A stretch of DNA of 8,260 bases from an uncultured Treponema sp. (GTDB taxonomy: Bacteria; Spirochaetota; Spirochaetia; Treponematales; Treponemataceae). This document shows positions 5,387 through 8,260 of this stretch, one piece after another. Position 1 is the stretch's first letter. Every line of letters starts with the position of its first letter. The notes under the pieces were generated by a model that was given only the letters and a program-made list of their open reading frames with translations, made no database searches and had not been told where the DNA came from. Location of the stretch: positions 1-8,260 of the forward strand of contig CAKZZR010000225.1 in NCBI GenBank assembly GCA_937885475.1, in the 5' to 3' direction. The translations under genes were made by a program, and so were the position numbers.

Positions 5387-5866
5387 ATGGAAAAGAACAA
5401 TACAGAACCATTTTATAAGGACGGCTTGCACTTTGGGTGTCAGCGCTGCTCTTTTTGCTGCGGGCATTCCCCGGGCTTTGTATACCTTTCGCGCCGAGAT
5501 TTGGACACGCTCTGCGCTCATTTTAAGATGAACATAAAGGAATTCGTGGGAACCTATTGTCGCTGGGCGGACTATTATTACGGAACCAAGGTGCTTGCCC
5601 TTCTTGAGCAAAAAAATTACGACTGCATTCTTTGGAAAAACGGCTGTTCCGCCTACGAAGCCCGTCCGGTGCAATGCTCGACCTACCCGTTCTGGTCATG
5701 GATGCTGGAAACAAAGGAAATGTGGGAAGACTGCGCAAAGGAATGTCCGGGCATGAACGCCGGCCGCCTATGGACCTTTGAGGAAATTGAGGAAAACCGC
5801 CGCCACTATGACGACAACGCTCCCCTTCACAAAGAAGATTTAGAGTCCGAACTAAGGGACGACTGA
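5387..5866 (+). CDS. YkgJ-family cysteine-cluster protein
   Basis: This is a 159-residue cytoplasmic protein of the YkgJ/UPF0153 type. The family is thought to bind zinc or an iron-sulphur cluster; its biochemical role is not established. The signature CxxCxxCC is at C18, C21, C24 and C25, followed by the usual LSRRDLDTL segment. The second conserved block runs from C80 through C87 and the RPVQC motif (C97) to YPFW. C116 and C120 form a further pair. Length and order of motifs fit a complete member. The start is supported by AGAGGA placed 7 nt before the ATG. Expression appears to depend on reading through the terminator at 5326-5366. The 3' end overlaps the polyferredoxin gene of the opposite strand by 40 bp (5827-5866), and no terminator follows either gene. 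Confidence 0.88.
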   Translation: MEKNNTEPFYKDGLHFGCQRCSFCCGHSPGFVYLSRRDLDTLCAHFKMNIKEFVGTYCRWADYYYGTKVLALLEQKNYDCILWKNGCSAYEARPVQCSTYPFWSWMLETKEMWEDCAKECPGMNAGRLWTFEEIEENRRHYDDNAPLHKEDLESELRDD

Positions 5867-6702
5867 GGACGGATTCCGCAAAAACGAATTGCACCCGCAG
5901 AGCATGCTGACGCACATTCGCCGCAACGGATGCATTCCCGGTCGTTTATGCGCCGCACGTCCATCTTGCAACGGTTTATACAGGCGTTGCAGCCGGTGCA
6001 TTTTGCCGCGTCAACACGGATTCCAAGCACGGCAGTCCTATTGAAAAACGAGTACACCGCACCCAGCGGGCAAAAAAAACGGCAGAACGGGCGGAACATA
6101 AGGACGGACCACAGGATAAAAGCCAGCGCCACCGCAGACTTCCATGAGAACAAGATGCCAAGCGCAGAACGGAGCGTGTCGTTGAGTGCAACGAGCGGCC
6201 AGCCCGCAAATACAGTTCCCGCCGGGCAAAAGAATTTACAAAAAAACGGCTCACCTATTCCATTTTGTACAAAAAAAACAACCGGCAAGGCAATGCAGAG
6301 CGCAAGAATCAGATATTTTAGAAGCGAAAGCCTTTGTGTAACGGCACGGATGTGCGGCGTGCGACGAATTTTGGGCAAAGGAATTTTAAAAAGCAGTTCC
6401 TGAACCAAACCGAACGGACAGAGAAAGGAGCAGACCATCCGCCCAAAGAGCGTGCCGAACAAAAGCAGAATCCCGGTTATAAAGACCGGCAGCCGACCAG
6501 TGGCAAGCGTATTCTGCAGGGCGCCGAGCGGGCAAGATGAGACCGCGCCCGGGCAAGAATAGCAGTTCAAGCCGGGAACGCAGGTCAGCTTGCCCGGCGA
6601 AGCGGAAATAGTGCCAGAAAACCAATGGCGCGCGTCCGCGTTGTATATGAGAAGCGAAAAAAACTGAATGAGCCGACGGTGGAGAATGCGTTTTTTAACC
6701 AA
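5827..6702 (-). CDS. Membrane-bound polyferredoxin of NapH/YccM type
   Basis: This 291-residue inner-membrane protein carries iron-sulphur clusters and probably relays electrons between the membrane and a partner. It begins with a hydrophobic helix, followed by the NCYSCPGAVSSCPLGALQ signature (C47, C50, C57). Several further helices carry CxxxCP motifs at C91/C95, C155/C159 and C207/C211. Two ferredoxin-type 4Fe-4S motifs sit near the C-terminus: C235, C238, C241, C245 and C257, C260, C263, C267. A short Ser-rich tail follows. The only upstream start is TTG at 6702, with GGAG about 10 nt before it; it overlaps the end of the 52-residue CXXC gene by 8 nt, so coupled translation is likely. It is the last gene of the thioredoxin-like operon. 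Electron donor and acceptor are unknown; candidates by context are the CXXC peptide and the secreted thiol protein. Confidence 0.88.
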   Translation of the reverse strand: MVKKRILHRRLIQFFSLLIYNADARHWFSGTISASPGKLTCVPGLNCYSCPGAVSSCPLGALQNTLATGRLPVFITGILLLFGTLFGRMVCSFLCPFGLVQELLFKIPLPKIRRTPHIRAVTQRLSLLKYLILALCIALPVVFFVQNGIGEPFFCKFFCPAGTVFAGWPLVALNDTLRSALGILFSWKSAVALAFILWSVLMFRPFCRFFCPLGAVYSFFNRTAVLGIRVDAAKCTGCNACINRCKMDVRRINDRECIRCGECASACSAGAIRFCGIRPQSSLSSDSKSSL

Positions 6703-6853
6703 GACCTATGCACTCCATGCAGATGAACACCGCTTTTCGGTAGATGTCCAGAGGATTTCCAAGAAGAATTCCTGCGCCAATAAGAACGAGCGAAAGAAAC
6801 AGAAGCACGAGCGGCAGAATGCGGATGCGGCGATGAGGCTTTTCATTCTGCAT
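6695..6853 (-). CDS. CD1871A-type small CXXC membrane protein (52 residues)
   Basis: This short gene is hidden between the two larger operon genes. The ATG at 6853 overlaps the stop of the thioredoxin-like gene by 11 nt, and its TAA lies within the start region of the polyferredoxin gene. The product has a basic N-terminus (KPHRRIR), one membrane helix (about residues 12-31, LPLVLLFLSLVLIGAGILLG) and a C-terminal tail IYRKAVFICMECIGLG with CXXC at C45-C48, ending right after the motif. This layout matches the CD1871A family of CXXC mini-proteins, which I know as lying between a TlpA-like gene and a 4Fe-4S protein gene, exactly as here. Function is not established; a redox relay in the membrane is an inference. 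There is no clear ribosome binding site, so translation is probably coupled. Confidence 0.85.
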   Translation of the reverse strand: MQNEKPHRRIRILPLVLLFLSLVLIGAGILLGNPLDIYRKAVFICMECIGLG

Positions 6854-7346
6854 AGTCTTTTACCATCGCGTCCAGCTGCTCCTTTTGCATCATGCCAACA
6901 TGAACGTCAAGCACGGTTCCTTCCGGCGAGATAAGGATGGTCGTGGGAATGCCCTGAATGCCATACAGCTTTGCTACAGCGCCACGAGCGTCAAGAGCGC
7001 CAGGGAACGAATAGCCGTTCTGCTTCATGAATGCGGCGCGGCTTTTTTCTGTGTCGGAAATGCAGACCGCAAGAAATGAAAGTTTTGCGTCCTCTCCCTG
7101 CCCCATAAGCTGTTTGGAAAGAGAATCCATCTCAGGAAGCTCCAGACGGCACGGAGGACACCACGTTGCCCAAAAATGCAGCAGAACAGCCCTTCCCTTA
7201 TAGTCAGAAAGACGGACGTTTTTTCCGCTTTCAGAAAGTGTAACGGCAAAATCCGGTGCGGGTGCACCAATTTTTACCTTCTGGGCATAAAGCGCGCAAG
7301 AGAGCGCCGCCATCATAACAAAAGCACCGATTTTTTTTGTACGCAT
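6843..7346 (-). CDS. Secreted TlpA/ResA-like thioredoxin-fold protein
   Basis: This is a 167-residue periplasmic thiol-disulphide oxidoreductase. A signal peptide (MRTKKIGAF, hydrophobic core, cleavage likely after ALYA near residue 21) precedes a thioredoxin fold of the TlpA/ResA/AhpC-TSA type. APAPDF and the LSDYKGRAVLLHFWATWCPPC segment place the active-site CPPC at C63-C66. The cis-proline loop is GIQGIPTT with P134, followed by ISPEGTV. The start at 7346 has a strong ribosome binding site, GGGAGG, a few bases upstream; the frame extends ten codons further but without support. It is the first gene of a three-gene operon with a CXXC mini-protein and a membrane polyferredoxin. Together they suggest reduction or redox control of exported proteins or haem proteins. 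The physiological substrate cannot be read from the sequence. Confidence 0.92.
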   Translation of the reverse strand: MRTKKIGAFVMMAALSCALYAQKVKIGAPAPDFAVTLSESGKNVRLSDYKGRAVLLHFWATWCPPCRLELPEMDSLSKQLMGQGEDAKLSFLAVCISDTEKSRAAFMKQNGYSFPGALDARGAVAKLYGIQGIPTTILISPEGTVLDVHVGMMQKEQLDAMVKDYAE

Positions 7347-7372
7347 AATACCTCCCGCTATGCACAATGGAC

Positions 7373-7398
7373 GCATATATATTTATATGAATATATGC
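7373..7398. repeat. AT-rich inverted repeat over the redox-operon promoter
   Basis: GCATATAT (7373-7380) and ATATATGC (7391-7398) are perfect inverted arms separated by 10 bp. They straddle the predicted -10 box. The position suits an operator for a dimeric regulator. Some symmetry is expected by chance in AT-rich DNA, although the GC ends of each arm make it less trivial. Confidence 0.35.
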
Positions 7399-7411
7399 CT
7401 TTTCTTTACAA
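7382..7411 (-). promoter_or_regulatory. Predicted promoter of the redox operon
   Basis: On the minus strand, TTGTAA (plus 7406-7411; 4 of 6) and TATAAA (plus 7382-7387; 5 of 6) are separated by 18 nt. Transcription would start near 7375, giving a leader of about 30 nt with the strong ribosome binding site. The upstream gene's stop codon is at 7413-7415, so the promoter starts directly after it. Confidence 0.5.
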
Positions 7412-7412
7412 G

Positions 7413-7961
7413 CTAAAAATCGAGCGTAAGATTGTCTTTTTCAAGCTTACGGCGAATTGCCGGTTCCAGATTGAATGAAAGAGCCACGTCAAGATTCTCA
7501 ATCTCTGAAAAAGAAAGCCCGCTTGACGCGCAGGAAGTAGCCGCACCGTTCAAAAAATCCACCACTGCAAGGTAAGCGGCATCCAGCTCCTGCTTGCTGG
7601 AAACCGTTCCCTGATAGTTCAGAAGCTTTTCTCCGAGATGTTCCTGATGTCTTTGCAGGAAGAAATCGGAGAGGAAGGTAATTTCGTAATCTGAATCATA
7701 AACAAGAATACCCATATCTCCATGTTCCAGTGCATCCTTATAAACTGCCTGAAGTCTGTCTTCGATATCTTTGTTTGCTTCGCTTCGCATCTGTTCCAAG
7801 GAATAATAGATGAGCAGCAGTACAACGACAAAAACGATCGTAACAATTGCCGCGATGAATACATCCTGATGGAAAATCAAGGAAAGAACGATCAGACTCA
7901 ATATCACGATCGAAGTGCTTATAATTCCTAAGGTTGAAACAAAATTTCTTCTTTTTTTCAT
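7413..7961 (-). CDS. Chimeric or truncated GdpP-like membrane protein
   Basis: The ORF encodes 182 residues starting with MKKRRNF. It has two membrane helices (about 9-30 and 33-53) followed by a linker and a degenerate PAS-like segment (HGDMGILVYDSDYEITFLSDFF, about 80-101, then HLGEKLL). This order matches the N-terminus of GdpP/YybT cyclic-di-AMP phosphodiesterases, which normally continue with a degenerate GGDEF and a DHH/DHHA1 catalytic region, about 650 residues in all. None of that is here. From about residue 115 (near 7619) to the stop, the sequence (SKQELDAAYLAVVDFLNG, ending NLTLDF) does not look like GdpP, and I do not recognise it. Codon choice also shifts: the start uses AGA, TTA and ATC freely, while the tail uses CTT and CGC like the rest of the window. 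Either an assembly chimera or a rearrangement is likely. The start overlaps the upstream gene's stop (ATGA). Confidence 0.6.
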   Translation of the reverse strand: MKKRRNFVSTLGIISTSIVILSLIVLSLIFHQDVFIAAIVTIVFVVVLLLIYYSLEQMRSEANKDIEDRLQAVYKDALEHGDMGILVYDSDYEITFLSDFFLQRHQEHLGEKLLNYQGTVSSKQELDAAYLAVVDFLNGAATSCASSGLSFSEIENLDVALSFNLEPAIRRKLEKDNLTLDF

Positions 7962-8260
7962 TGTCGATTATCCATTTTTGATTCAAGATATCTGCGCAAT
8001 GGTCCGGTTGCATACAGGAAGCCAAGGATCAGCATTGCCAGATCAAAAAACAGGATCAGGGTATTCGCCAATGCCAGATTGGTACCGGTCAGGCGGCTCA
8101 GAATCCCCTGTTTTTCAGACAAAGCATTGGTTTTTTCCGTAATCTCACGCAGTCTTTTTGTTCCACCGTGATACTGCTGCGTCTCATCGATTCCACGAAT
8201 GCTCTCCAGCATATGAGCGGCCAGACTCCCGGACTGGGCACGCAGATCATCTCCCAGTGT
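7958..8260 (-). CDS. C-terminal fragment of a membrane protein upstream of the GdpP-like ORF
   Basis: The open frame enters from the right edge and gives the last 100 residues of a protein; its true start is outside the window. A long polar, probably helical or coiled-coil part (RGIDETQQYHGGTKRLREITEKTNALSEKQGILSRL) is followed by one membrane helix (about LANTLILFFDLAMLILGFLYA) and a short basic cytoplasmic tail ending in DNRQ. The stop overlaps the next start by 4 nt, so the two genes form one operon. In Bacillota the gene before gdpP often encodes a YybS (DUF2232) membrane protein. This tail is not clearly of that family, so the identity stays open. Confidence 0.55.
   Translation of the reverse strand, partial: TLGDDLRAQSGSLAAHMLESIRGIDETQQYHGGTKRLREITEKTNALSEKQGILSRLTGTNLALANTLILFFDLAMLILGFLYATGPLRRYLESKMDNRQ

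Noticed and set aside
5305..5421. Possible leader peptide starting at ATG 5305 with Cys and Trp codons in the terminator
   Set aside because: There is no ribosome binding site before it, it runs on through the start of the YkgJ-type gene, and the few Cys codons are not clustered as in classical attenuator peptides.
5228..5674. Open frame of 148 codons on the minus strand
   Set aside because: It runs antisense to the YkgJ-type gene and across its promoter and terminator, with no ribosome binding site or motif.
5930..6403. Open frame of 157 codons on the plus strand
   Set aside because: It is antisense to the polyferredoxin gene, whose cysteine motifs make the minus-strand reading certain.

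Overview
The window most resembles a host-associated (gut-type) Treponema or close spirochaete relative. The left gene starts a secreted two-component-regulator-type propeller sensor, a family abundant in treponemes. Next to it is a long membrane chemoreceptor. GC is intermediate, intergenic regions are short and AT-rich, and there are clear sigma70-like promoters and intrinsic terminators. This placement is inference from gene content and style; no rRNA or other marker gene is present.

Layout. (1) 1-2628, minus strand: the N-terminus of a propeller sensor, preceded by its own promoter; the terminator of the upstream gene; and a 696-residue methyl-accepting chemotaxis protein whose start is best placed at 2508. 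(2) 2540-3800, plus strand: an overlapping divergent promoter region with a 28-bp near-perfect palindrome, an unrecognised 62-residue protein with a strong ribosome binding site and terminator, then a cupin gene overlapping (ATGA) a 151-residue protein of unknown function with an AT-hook-like basic patch. (3) 3797-5158, minus strand: a MATE efflux pump converging on that pair, with stop codons overlapping. (4) 5239-5866, plus strand: a near-consensus promoter, a roughly 95-nt structured leader ending in a strong terminator, then a YkgJ-type cysteine-cluster protein whose 3' end overlaps the next gene by 40 bp. (5) 5827-7411, minus strand: a compact redox operon made of a secreted TlpA/ResA-like thioredoxin, a 52-residue CXXC membrane peptide of the CD1871A type, and a membrane polyferredoxin of the NapH/YccM type. 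All junctions overlap, and a promoter with an AT-rich inverted repeat lies upstream. (6) 7413-8260, minus strand: a 182-residue ORF whose first ~114 residues look like the N-terminus of GdpP (two membrane helices plus a degenerate PAS) and whose last ~68 residues do not, preceded by the C-terminus of a membrane protein. This looks like a junction between two unrelated DNAs.

How the genes work together. The redox operon is a coherent unit: a periplasmic thiol protein, a tiny membrane CXXC protein and a membrane electron carrier, probably moving electrons across the inner membrane. The propeller sensor and chemoreceptor are both signal-input proteins but have separate promoters. The remaining genes look like single or paired units packed tightly together. 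The most interesting regions are the attenuator-like leader before the YkgJ-type gene, the palindromic divergent promoter region at 2540-2628, the terminator/promoter overlap before the cupin gene, and the chimeric ORF near 7620.
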